In this document: positions 36,159 to 44,230 of the stretch, one piece after another
Position numbering within the stretch: position 1 is the stretch's first letter
Layout of the letters: each line of letters starts with the position of its first letter
From: Pararobbsia alpina_A
Lineage (GTDB): Bacteria > Pseudomonadota > Gammaproteobacteria > Burkholderiales > Burkholderiaceae
DNA length: 64,000 nucleotides
NCBI RefSeq assembly: GCF_965118125.1
Contig: NZ_OZ221287.1
Coordinates: 2,852,001 to 2,916,000, forward strand
Direction: 5' to 3'
Position numbers and translations under genes: made by a program
Notes under the pieces: generated by a model
Told to the model about the DNA's origin: nothing
Database searches by the model: none
What the model saw: the letters and a program-made list of their open reading frames with translations, nothing else

Positions 36159-38729
36159 TCAGCCCGCGCTCGCTGCTCCGGCGCCGCCCTGCACGGGACG
36201 GATCGAGCCGGGAACAATCGATGCACCGAAATCGCGAATCAGCGACTGCACAAAAGGATCATGTTCGATCGCACGTTCGGCTTCGACCTGGCGGCGTGCA
36301 CGGTTCGCGTCGTCGATGGCGGCGGCCGTGTAGTGCACAGGTCCGCTGACGATTGACAAGTCAACCGCGCGGCCGAGATGCGAGTCGAGTTCGACCTTGA
36401 GCTTGTCGACGTGCGCACGGTCACCCAGTTGAGGGACCGCGACGCGAAGTTCAAGCGTCGTGCCGCGAATCGCGACGAGCTCGCTGCGAAACGCGAGTTC
36501 GCGCGCGAAACCGCGCAGCGCGAGCCGCGTGACAAACGCAGGCCAGTCGACGTCGTGTCCGAACGCATCGAGGCGCACCGGCGGCTCTTTCGGAACGACT
36601 TCCGTCGCGGGCGCCGCTTCAACGCCGCGTACGCCCGAAGCCGAACCGCGTGAGGCGCGTACGTCAGCTCGCGGTGCGACGGATTCTTCGACCGGTGCCG
36701 CGGACAGATCATCGTAGCCGTCGTCGAACGGCGCGTCGTAACCCCCGCTGGCATCGAAGCCGCCCTCGTACGCTGCGTCGGGAATCGCTTCCCACGGCGG
36801 CGTATCGGCCCCTTGCGAACGCGACGATGGCGCCGCGGACGATGAAGCACGTGAGGCTTGAGGTTCGGCGGCGTGCGCGGGTGATTGAGCGCGCGCGGGC
36901 GTTGATACAGCGCCATTCGGCGCGTTCAACACGGCCGGCGTGTTCGGCGACGCGGCATTCGAAGCCGCCGCCCCCTCCGGCGCGGCCGGTCGGCGCGGTG
37001 TCGGCACCGTCAACGGCGCCGACGGTGTCGTCGATGCAGGACGACGCGCGACGGGCTGCGCGCTTGCGCGGCTCTTGTCGGTCGGCACACGCAGGCCGGC
37101 GAGGCGCATCGCCTCGAGCGCCGCGCGTGCAGGCGACATCGGTTTGTCGTCAGCCGGTTCCGCGCTCGTTTGTGCGACTGGCTCCGGTGCCAATGCCGAT
37201 GCGGACGCCGATGCAGAGGACATCGGCGCGGCACTGCGTTCCTGCACAACGGAGATCTCGGGCGCAGGCGAAGGCGCGGCCTCGGGGGTGTCGGTCGTCG
37301 TGCCTTCGACGGCGTGCTGCCGCATCGCTTGCGTCGCGGATGCGTCCTGCGATGCCGATGAGGATGCCGTCGATGCCGGCGCCGATATGACGGCCGACGT
37401 AGTTGGCAATGGCGATGTAGGTGCAGCGTGCGTCACAGGGGCAGAACGCGGAACCGCTTCGGGTGCGCGCGCAGACGCGGCACCGCTCATCTCGCCGACC
37501 GGGCGACCGTTCGCACCACCGGCCGGCGCACCCGACATCACCGGTGCCGGACGTCCGCCACCGGCGGCTCCGCGCCCCGGCATCCCTGCGGGCGGGACCG
37601 ACGACGTGCCGCCGCCGGGCGAAGGCATCGCGCCGATGCGGTCGCTCAGCGGACGAAAAGCCAGCATCCGGAGCAATGCCATGGAGAAGCCCGCGTACTC
37701 ATCGGGGGCGAGTCCAAGCTCGGCGCGACCAATCGTCGCAATTTGGTACAAAAGCTGAACCTGCTCGGCGCTCAATGCCTCTGCAAAACGACGGATATCC
37801 GCCGCTTCGGGCCATTCATCGAGCACCGACGCCGGCGCGGCCTGCGCCCACGCGATCCGGTGCAGCAAACCCGCCAGATCGGCGAGCGCCGTCGAGAACG
37901 ACAGGCTGCGCGAAGCCATCTCGTCGGCGATCGCGAGTACGGCCGTGCCGTCGCCCTGCGCCACCGCATCGAGCAAGCGAACCAGATAGCTTTGATCAAG
38001 CGCACCAAGCATGCCGCGCACGGCCTCTTCGCCCACGATACCCGCCGAATACGCGATGGCCTGATCGGTCAGCGACAGCGCGTCGCGCATGCTGCCGTCG
38101 GCGGCCTTGGCCAGCAGACGCAGCGCCTGCGCGTCGTAGCCGATCTGTTCCGCGGAGAGGATGTTTTCAAGATGCCCGACGATATGCGTCGCGGGCATTT
38201 GCTTGAGATTGAACTGCAGGCATCGCGACAACACCGTCACGGGAATCTTCTGCGGATCGGTCGTCGCGAGGATGAACTTGACGTGCGCAGGCGGCTCTTC
38301 GAGCGTCTTGAGCATCGCGTTGAACGCGTGGTTCGTCAGCATGTGCACTTCGTCGATCATATAGACCTTGAAGCGCGCATCGACGGGCGCGTAGATCGCG
38401 CGCTCGAGCAGCGAGGCCATTTCCTCGACACCGCGATTCGAAGCGGCATCCATCTCGACGTAGTCGACGAAGCGGCCTTCGTCGATTGCACGGCACGCAT
38501 TGCAGACGCCGCACGGCGTCGAGGTCACACCGGTCTCGCAATTCAGCGCCTTGGCGAGAATGCGCGACAGTGTCGTCTTGCCGATACCCCGTGTGCCCGT
38601 AAACAAATACGCGTGATGCAGCCGTTGGGAATCCAGTGCGTGAGTCAACGCGCGGACCACGTGATCCTGGCCCACCAGCGACGCAAAATCCTTCGGGCGC
38701 CACTTGCGCGCGAGAACTTGGTAAGTCAT
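36159..38729 (-). CDS. dnaX: DNA polymerase III subunits gamma and tau
   Basis: 856 residues from MTYQVLARKWRPKDFASLVG at 38729. Walker A GTRGIGKTTLSRIL, a four-cysteine zinc module (CETGVTSTPCGVCNAC), the DEVHML Walker B and LSRCLQFNL sensor motif are intact in the first 230 residues. Domain III follows to about residue 370, then roughly 300 residues of Ala/Pro/Ser-rich linker and a C-terminal tau-type region (DWPAFVTRLALRGFARELAF). DnaX is the clamp loader ATPase and ties polymerase to helicase. The linker is much longer than in E. coli. The 4.5S RNA gene lies directly upstream on the same strand. Confidence 0.96.
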   Translation of the reverse strand: MTYQVLARKWRPKDFASLVGQDHVVRALTHALDSQRLHHAYLFTGTRGIGKTTLSRILAKALNCETGVTSTPCGVCNACRAIDEGRFVDYVEMDAASNRGVEEMASLLERAIYAPVDARFKVYMIDEVHMLTNHAFNAMLKTLEEPPAHVKFILATTDPQKIPVTVLSRCLQFNLKQMPATHIVGHLENILSAEQIGYDAQALRLLAKAADGSMRDALSLTDQAIAYSAGIVGEEAVRGMLGALDQSYLVRLLDAVAQGDGTAVLAIADEMASRSLSFSTALADLAGLLHRIAWAQAAPASVLDEWPEAADIRRFAEALSAEQVQLLYQIATIGRAELGLAPDEYAGFSMALLRMLAFRPLSDRIGAMPSPGGGTSSVPPAGMPGRGAAGGGRPAPVMSGAPAGGANGRPVGEMSGAASARAPEAVPRSAPVTHAAPTSPLPTTSAVISAPASTASSSASQDASATQAMRQHAVEGTTTDTPEAAPSPAPEISVVQERSAAPMSSASASASALAPEPVAQTSAEPADDKPMSPARAALEAMRLAGLRVPTDKSRASAQPVARRPASTTPSAPLTVPTPRRPAAPEGAAASNAASPNTPAVLNAPNGAVSTPARAQSPAHAAEPQASRASSSAAPSSRSQGADTPPWEAIPDAAYEGGFDASGGYDAPFDDGYDDLSAAPVEESVAPRADVRASRGSASGVRGVEAAPATEVVPKEPPVRLDAFGHDVDWPAFVTRLALRGFARELAFRSELVAIRGTTLELRVAVPQLGDRAHVDKLKVELDSHLGRAVDLSIVSGPVHYTAAAIDDANRARRQVEAERAIEHDPFVQSLIRDFGASIVPGSIRPVQGGAGAASAG

Positions 38730-38852
38730 CGAGATCGTTCGGTCTGTTGTGCCGGAGCCCAGGGTTCCGGATCCGCCGTCCATCTGCCTGCGGGCAGCGC
38801 GGCGACCGGATGCGTGGCGCAGGAGATCCAGAGGATCCTGAAGAAGAGGGGT

Positions 38853-38948
38853 GACGAGCCTGACCCTCGGCACTGGTGGAAAACGGCTGTGGCTGCTTCG
38901 TTCCCGACCTGACCAGGTTGACCGCGCCGCCATGCGAGGAGGCCCGTC
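38853..38948 (-). ncRNA. ffs: 4.5S RNA of the signal recognition particle
   Basis: On the minus strand the SRP RNA core is clear: GGTCAGGTCGGGAACGAAGC (from about 38913) followed by AGCC, containing the symmetric loop and the GGAA-type tetraloop region bound by Ffh. The ends pair: ACGGGCCT at the 5' side (38947-38940) with AGGCTCGT at the 3' side (38861-38854), all eight positions including one G-T pair. The 5' and 3' ends are approximate. SRP RNA with Ffh delivers membrane proteins to SecYEG. It lies upstream of dnaX, about 125 bases away. Confidence 0.9.
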
Positions 38949-39360
38949 ACGGCGCATTCTAACATCGGTGCCGGGGGTCCCGACAAGCCGCTTGCTCACA
39001 TTGCTTCGTGAAGGCACTCGACGCGGGCCCGCTTTCACTCGATTTTATGATGCAACCTCTTGATTCCGTTCAGCCGGCCCTCATGTTCGCGATGAAGCCC
39101 ACCGGTACGTCGTTTGCAGCACGCGGCGCACCGGTAAGGAATCCCTTCACGATGCGTGACCCGGCGCGCCCCGAGCGGCTCTCCACGCATGTTTCGGAAT
39201 TGGGCTAAGATCGTTTGCAATTCGTGCCACAACGCCTGCTGGCGTCGAAGACTGCCCATCCCGGACAGCCGTGGCGGCGACGGATTTTTTTTGCGTTTTG
39301 GTGTATTGTGGCGGCCACGTGAAACCCCGCCCGACGCCGGCGCGACGAGGTAATCAGACA
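38949..39360. other. Intergenic region between ffs and trxA
   Basis: 412 bases without a convincing gene. It should contain the ffs promoter (minus) and the trxA promoter (plus). A TAAGAT box at about 39205-39210 could be a -10 for trxA, but no good -35 accompanies it. Two T-rich tracts occur at 39286-39300. Short open frames here look like chance. Confidence 0.5.
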
Positions 39361-39687
39361 ATGAGCGAACAAATCAAGCATATTAGCGACGCATCGTTCG
39401 AAGAAGATGTCGTCAAGGCAGACAAACCTGTGCTGCTGGATTTTTGGGCCGAATGGTGCGGTCCGTGCAAGATGATTGCGCCGATTCTCGACGAAGTCGC
39501 AAGCGAGTACACCGACCGTCTGCAGATCGCCAAGCTCAACGTTGACGAGAACCAGTCGACCCCCGCCAAGTTTGGCGTGCGTGGCATCCCGACGCTGATC
39601 CTCTTCAAGAACGGCGCCGTCGCCGCTCAGAAGGTCGGCGCATTGTCGAAGTCGCAACTCGCGGCCTTCCTCGACAGCCATCTCTAA
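39361..39687 (+). CDS. trxA: Thioredoxin 1
   Basis: 108 residues. The active site WCGPC lies at residues 32-36, inside LLDFWAEWCGPCKMIAP. The cis-proline segment RGIPTLILFKNG and the end QLAAFLDSHL are typical. Thioredoxin keeps cytoplasmic disulfides reduced. The open frame reaches back to 39271, but MSEQIKHISDASFEED at 39361 is the family start. A strong hairpin follows the stop, and rho follows after about 180 bases, the same trxA-rho order as in many proteobacteria. Confidence 0.98.
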   Translation: MSEQIKHISDASFEEDVVKADKPVLLDFWAEWCGPCKMIAPILDEVASEYTDRLQIAKLNVDENQSTPAKFGVRGIPTLILFKNGAVAAQKVGALSKSQLAAFLDSHL

Positions 39688-39701
39688 TTCTGCTTTACTT
39701 G

Positions 39702-39730
39702 CCCATGTTGCCGACCGGCAACATGGGTTG
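39702..39730 (+). terminator. Hairpin after trxA
   Basis: CCCATGTTGCC (39702-39712) and GGCAACATGGG (39717-39727) form a perfect 11-base stem with a four-base loop GACC. Only two T follow, so termination may be partial. Confidence 0.55.
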
Positions 39731-39786
39731 GCCCGCATGCCTAGCTGTACCGCGCGCATGCTGTGCTAAGATTCGCCCCATCCTTT

Positions 39787-39811
39787 TCGAAGACGTCTTC
39801 GAGCGCTTTTT
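39787..39811 (+). promoter_or_regulatory. Palindrome plus T run in the rho leader, possible attenuator
   Basis: TCGAAGACGTCTTCGA (39787-39802) is a perfect 16-base palindrome. GCGC and five T (39807-39811) follow. As RNA it would make a six-base stem with an ACGT loop before a U run, 57 bases ahead of the rho start. Rho controls its own synthesis in E. coli by early termination in the leader; whether this element takes part here is inference. Confidence 0.45.
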
Positions 39812-39868
39812 CGAGCGTTCGCCTACCCCTCCCATTCGTAGCACATCTCTCCCAGCCGGGATTCCTGT

Positions 39869-41131
39869 ATGCATTTATCCGAACTCAAGTCGCAACACGT
39901 CTCCGCGTTGATCGAAATGGCGAACGGTCTCGAGATCGAGAACGCGAACCGCCTGCGCAAACAGGAGCTGATGTTCGCCATTCTCAAGAAGCGCGCGAAA
40001 ACGGGTGAAACGATTTTCGGAGACGGCACGCTGGAAGTGCTGCCGGACGGGTTCGGATTCTTGCGCTCACCTGAAACGTCGTATCTCGCGAGCACGGACG
40101 ATATCTATATCAGTCCTTCGCAGATCCGCCGTTTCAATCTGCATACGGGCGACACGATCGAAGGTGAAGTGCGCACGCCGAAGGACGGCGAACGCTACTT
40201 CGCGCTCGTGAAGGTCGACAAGGTCAACGGGCAGGCGCCCGAGGCCTCGAAACATAAGATCATGTTCGAGAACCTCACGCCGCTGCACCCGAACAAGCCC
40301 CTGCATCTCGAGCGCGAAATGCGCGGCGAGGAAAACGTCACGGGCCGCATCATCGACATGATCTCCCCGATCGGCAAGGGTCAGCGCGGCTTGCTCGTCG
40401 CGTCGCCGAAGTCGGGTAAGACGGTCATGCTTCAGCACATCGCGCACGCGATCAAGCAAAACCATCCGGACGTCACGCTGTTCGTGCTGCTGATCGACGA
40501 ACGTCCTGAAGAAGTGACGGAAATGCAGCGCTCGGTCGCGGGCGAAGTGATTGCCTCGACGTTCGACGAACCGGCCGCGCGTCACGTGCAGGTCGCTGAA
40601 ATGGTCAGCGAAAAGGCCAAGCGTCTCGTTGAAATGAAACAGGACGTCGTGATTCTGCTCGACTCGATCACGCGTCTCGCACGTGCCTACAACACGGTGG
40701 TGCCGGCTTCGGGCAAGGTGCTGACCGGTGGTGTCGATGCCAACGCACTGCAACGTCCGAAGCGCTTCTTCGGCGCCGCGCGTAACGTCGAAGAAGGCGG
40801 CTCGCTGACGATCATCGGCACCGCGCTGATCGAAACCGGCAGCCGCATGGACGACGTGATCTACGAAGAGTTCAAGGGCACCGGCAATATGGAAGTGCAC
40901 CTCGAGCGCCGCCTCGCGGAAAAGCGCGTCTATCCGTCGATCAACCTGAACAAGTCGGGCACGCGTCGCGAAGAATTGCTGATCAAACCGGACATCCTTC
41001 AAAAGATCTGGGTGCTGCGCAAGTTCATCCATGACATGGACGAAATCGAAGCGATGGAATTCCTGCTCGACAAGATCAAGCAGACCAAGAGCAATTCGGA
41101 ATTCTTCGACCTGATGCGCCGCGGCGGTTAA
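39869..41131 (+). CDS. rho: Transcription termination factor Rho
   Basis: 420 residues, the usual length. The N-terminal helix bundle (MHLSELKSQHVSALIEMANG), the cold-shock RNA-binding fold (FGDGTLEVLPDGFGFLRS), the P-loop (SPKSGKTVMLQHIA), Walker B (VVILLDSITRLARAYN), the Q-loop region (TGGVDANALQRPKRFFGAAR) and the conserved end (EFFDLMRRGG) are present. A hexameric RNA helicase that ends untranslated transcription and is an essential gene in many proteobacteria. The P-loop has Ser where E. coli has Ala, a conservative change. Confidence 0.98.
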   Translation: MHLSELKSQHVSALIEMANGLEIENANRLRKQELMFAILKKRAKTGETIFGDGTLEVLPDGFGFLRSPETSYLASTDDIYISPSQIRRFNLHTGDTIEGEVRTPKDGERYFALVKVDKVNGQAPEASKHKIMFENLTPLHPNKPLHLEREMRGEENVTGRIIDMISPIGKGQRGLLVASPKSGKTVMLQHIAHAIKQNHPDVTLFVLLIDERPEEVTEMQRSVAGEVIASTFDEPAARHVQVAEMVSEKAKRLVEMKQDVVILLDSITRLARAYNTVVPASGKVLTGGVDANALQRPKRFFGAARNVEEGGSLTIIGTALIETGSRMDDVIYEEFKGTGNMEVHLERRLAEKRVYPSINLNKSGTRREELLIKPDILQKIWVLRKFIHDMDEIEAMEFLLDKIKQTKSNSEFFDLMRRGG

Positions 41132-41334
41132 TCGCCCGCTCAGTCGACCACGCACCCGAACACTGAACACTCGGGTTCGCACATAACGGCCTCCCCTGCG
41201 CCCCGCCGCATCGGAGGCCGTGTCGTTTGTGCACGCTGCGCGGGGCGCGCTTGCGCAAAGAATCACCCAGGCGTGACCGAACCGAAAGCCGGCCATGGCA
41301 CAATCTTTACGCCCGTCGAGACACGATTCCGCCG

Positions 41335-42171
41335 ATGCTGACCTCCCTGACCCGCTGGATCGATTCCCGCAAACGAGAACGTGCGCTGCGCCGCCACGCG
41401 ATCCCCGACGCCCTGTGGGCTCAGACGCTGGCTAACCTGCCCTTTCTGACCTGGCTTGGTGACGCGGATCGCGAGCGGCTTCGCGAAATGAGCAGTCTGT
41501 TCCTCGCGCAGAAACAGTTCTCGACAGCGCACGACCTCGAACTGACCGACGAAATCTGCGTGGCTGTCGCTGCGCAGGCGGCATTGCCGGTGCTGAACCT
41601 CGGTCTCGACCTTTATCGAGGATGGGTGGGTGTCGTGGTCTATCCCGGTGAATTCGTGATCCGCAAGACCGTCGAGGACGAAGACGGCGTCGTGCACGAA
41701 GTCGTTCAGGACGCGAGCGGCGAAGCGTGGGAAGGCGGCCCGGTGTTGCTGTCGTGGGAAGACGTTCAGATGGGCACGGGGGATGGCGCGTATAACGTCG
41801 TGATCCATGAGTTCGCGCACAAGATCGACATGCTGGCCGGCGAAGCCGACGGACGCCCGCCGCTGTTCAAACGCTTGCATTCCGACCTCACGCCGCGCGA
41901 ATGGGAAGACACATTCGACAATGCGTACGACCGCTTTTGCCGGCGGGTCGACAGTATTTCCGACCGACGGTGGCAGCAGTTTGCCGATACGTCGCTGATC
42001 GATCCCTATGCCGCCGACCACCCGTCCGAGTTTTTCGCGGTGTGCAGTGAGGCGTTATTTGTCACACCGCAGGCGTTCGAAGCGGAATATCCCGAGCTTT
42101 ACCGGCTGCTCGCGCGTTATTACCGGCAAGACCCCGCCGGCGTTCTGCCGCCCGCCCCTTCGGCCGCCTGA
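41335..42171 (+). CDS. mtfA: MtfA-like zinc-dependent peptidase
   Basis: 278 residues from MLTSLTRWIDSRKRER at 41335. The zinc motif HEXXH is present as HEFAHKID, and the conserved DPYAADHPSEFFAVCSEALF with its downstream glutamate completes the site. MtfA (YeeI) in E. coli binds the repressor Mlc and has aminopeptidase activity; whether the same partner exists here is unknown. The reading frame is open for 36 more codons upstream, but these are not conserved. It stands between rho and rpmE2 on the same strand. The symbol is by family. Confidence 0.88.
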   Translation: MLTSLTRWIDSRKRERALRRHAIPDALWAQTLANLPFLTWLGDADRERLREMSSLFLAQKQFSTAHDLELTDEICVAVAAQAALPVLNLGLDLYRGWVGVVVYPGEFVIRKTVEDEDGVVHEVVQDASGEAWEGGPVLLSWEDVQMGTGDGAYNVVIHEFAHKIDMLAGEADGRPPLFKRLHSDLTPREWEDTFDNAYDRFCRRVDSISDRRWQQFADTSLIDPYAADHPSEFFAVCSEALFVTPQAFEAEYPELYRLLARYYRQDPAGVLPPAPSAA

Positions 42172-42416
42172 CCGCCTGACCGTCCAACCGCCGCGACAGC
42201 CACGGTCACGGGCACAAGCGCCGGGAAGCGTTCGGGGCGCGACACGATGTGCCAGGCCGGGACGATTCCCGCGTCACGCGATAAAACGCTGGCAAATATC
42301 TGATTCTCTGGCATAATCCCGCCTTTCCCACTTGGCAAGTGGCTCCCGCACGGGCTCTCAGAGGTCCGGTCTGACTTCGCGGCGGGCTGGCTACCGCAAG
42401 ACATCAAGGAAGTGAC

Positions 42417-42680
42417 ATGAAAGAAGGCATTCACCCGAATTACCGCGAAGTCCTGTTCATTGACGTTTCGAACGACTTCAAGTTTGTGACGCGCTCGACG
42501 ATTCTGACGAAGGAAACGGGTACGTTCGAAGGCAAGGAATACCCCCTCGCAAAGATCGAAGTGTCGTCGGAATCGCATCCGTTCTACACGGGTCAGCAAA
42601 AGATTATGGACACGGCAGGCCGTGTCGAGAAGTTCCGTCAGAAGTTCGGTACGCGCGCTACCGGCAAGGCAGCGAAGTAA
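42417..42680 (+). CDS. rpmE2: Ribosomal protein L31 type B
   Basis: 87 residues. MKEGIHPNYREVLFIDVSND and SSESHPFYTGQQKIMDTAGR are typical of type B L31, the version without the zinc-binding cysteines found in type A. No cysteine is present. A part of the 50S subunit at the inter-subunit bridge. The leader of about 240 bases before the start includes GGAAGT as ribosome-binding site. In many bacteria type A and type B forms swap under zinc limitation, but no Zur-like site was recognised here. A double hairpin terminator follows. Confidence 0.96.
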   Translation: MKEGIHPNYREVLFIDVSNDFKFVTRSTILTKETGTFEGKEYPLAKIEVSSESHPFYTGQQKIMDTAGRVEKFRQKFGTRATGKAAK

Positions 42681-42696
42681 ATCGACTTCGACGCAT

Positions 42697-42752
42697 GCCG
42701 CCCTTCACAGGGCGGCCGCAAAAAAGAGCAGCTCAAGCTGCTCTTTTTTTTC
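42697..42752 (+). terminator. Double hairpin terminator after rpmE2
   Basis: First stem GCCGCCC/GGGCGGC (42697-42703, 42710-42716), then GAGCAGC (42727-42733), loop TCAA, GCTGCTC (42738-42744) followed by eight T. The second hairpin is a textbook intrinsic terminator. Confidence 0.93.
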
Positions 42753-43189
42753 GCCCGTCGCATGCGCAACGCACCGACACTTCACAGCATGCCCCGGCAT
42801 CGCGTTCAGCACACGCCCATCGGTCGAAGGCCGTTGCGCTCAGCCGGGCGTCCCCCTCCTCCCGCACCGCTACGCCGCGTCATCGACGGCCGCACCTGGG
42901 CGTGCGCCTCAAGCTAGCGGCCACGCGACAAACCCTCCTCGACCGAATACCTCGCGCACAGTGAGGTCACTTGCCCGGCTTGGCATACCATTCGCAGAAA
43001 AAATCAGGCTCTTGATTGCGCTTACAGACTCCACGTTAACAGCAAGATAACGTTAGATAGCGTCTCGATAGATCGCGCGCACGTTTGCGTGCCCGTTTAT
43101 CTACTCACAAACCCTGATGTTAGGATCACAACATCGATGTAACATGCGCAACATTGCAGCCCACGCATTGCTTGAAGCGCACCAAACCC
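42753..43189 (+). other. Regulatory region upstream of deoC
   Basis: 437 bases with no convincing gene. The half nearest deoC is less GC-rich and holds several symmetric elements: ACGTTA/TAACGT (43033-43053), GCACG-TTTG-CGTGC (43079-43092) and GATGTT/AACATC about 60 bases before the start. It is the likely promoter and operator region of the catabolic operon. Confidence 0.55.
43033..43053 (+). promoter_or_regulatory. Candidate DeoR-family operator upstream of deoC
   Basis: ACGTTA (43033-43038) and TAACGT (43048-43053) form a perfect inverted repeat with nine bases between. The left half continues as ACGTTAAC, and the identical octamer occurs upstream of the deoR-family gene at 55048-55055. 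Operator function is inferred from symmetry and shared sequence. Confidence 0.45.
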
Positions 43190-44224
43190 ATGAACGAACG
43201 ATCCGTTCTCGACGGTCCCGCGTCGAACGTCCTGCAGCTCCGGCCTAGTGTCGACCAGCCTGTTGTCCGCAATCCCGGCGTGCCGTACGACGCGTCGTGG
43301 TTCGACTCCATGCGTGTGAATCTGAGTGCCGTCGACCGTCGAGTCGCGACACTCGGCACACGCCGCTCGGTCAAGAAAGACGCCCAGGCCGCGTGGCTTC
43401 TCAAAGCCATCACCCTTATCGATCTGACGACGCTCAACGGCGACGACACCGCCGGACGCGTTCGCCGTCTGTGTGCAAAAGCTCGCCAGCCGCTGCGCCC
43501 GGACCTGCTCGACGCGCTCGGCGTCGAGCAGCTGGACCTCGGCGGCCGTCCGCTGACGACCGGCGCGGTCTGCGTCTACCACCGCTTTGTCGCGACCGCC
43601 GTCGACGCGCTCGCCGGCACCGGCATCCCGGTCGCGGCCGTGTCGACCGGCTTCCCCGCCGGCCTGATTCCCCACGAGCTCAAGCTCAAGGAAATCCAGG
43701 CATCGGTGGCGGACGGCGCACACGAAATCGACATCGTGATCACGCGTGAACATGTGCTGACCGGCAACTGGGAAGCGCTGTACAACGAGGTCCGCGATTT
43801 CCGTAAAGCGTGCGGCGAAGCCCACCTGAAGGCGATTCTCGCAACCGGCGATATCCAGACGCTCTCGAATGTCGCCAAGGCATCGATGGTCTGCATGATG
43901 GCCGGCGCCGACTTCATCAAGACGTCCACCGGCAAGGAAGGCGTCAACGCGACCCTCGGCGTCTCGCTCGTCATGGTCCGTGCGATTCGCGATTATCACG
44001 AACGCACCGGCTATCTCGTCGGCTACAAGCCGGCAGGCGGTGTTTCGACGGCGAAGGGCGTGCTCAACTATCTGATCCTCATGAAAGAGGAACTGGGCCG
44101 CCGCTGGCTCGAACCCGATCTGTTCCGGATCGGCGCGTCGAGCCTGCTTGCCGATATCGAGCGCCAGCTCGAGCACCATACGAGCGGCCGTTATTCGGCG
44201 TTCAATCGTCACCCTCTTGCGTAA
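43190..44224 (+). CDS. deoC: Deoxyribose-phosphate aldolase
   Basis: 344 residues from MNERSVLDGPASN at 43190. The Schiff-base lysine lies in DFIKTSTGKEG (about residue 243) and the second catalytic lysine in GYKPAGGVS (about residue 280). The preceding HEIDIVITREHVLTGNW strand is also conserved. The enzyme splits 2-deoxyribose-5-phosphate into glyceraldehyde-3-phosphate and acetaldehyde in the cytoplasm. The first 80 residues or so are an extension relative to the short bacterial form, common in the longer DeoC group. It is the first gene of the operon, six bases before the aldehyde dehydrogenase. Confidence 0.96.
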   Translation: MNERSVLDGPASNVLQLRPSVDQPVVRNPGVPYDASWFDSMRVNLSAVDRRVATLGTRRSVKKDAQAAWLLKAITLIDLTTLNGDDTAGRVRRLCAKARQPLRPDLLDALGVEQLDLGGRPLTTGAVCVYHRFVATAVDALAGTGIPVAAVSTGFPAGLIPHELKLKEIQASVADGAHEIDIVITREHVLTGNWEALYNEVRDFRKACGEAHLKAILATGDIQTLSNVAKASMVCMMAGADFIKTSTGKEGVNATLGVSLVMVRAIRDYHERTGYLVGYKPAGGVSTAKGVLNYLILMKEELGRRWLEPDLFRIGASSLLADIERQLEHHTSGRYSAFNRHPLA

Positions 44225-44230
44225 CGTTCC

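Noticed and set aside
42753..43030. A small gene between rpmE2 and deoC
   Set aside because: Open frames here are short, lack ribosome-binding sites and have composition typical of non-coding GC-rich sequence.
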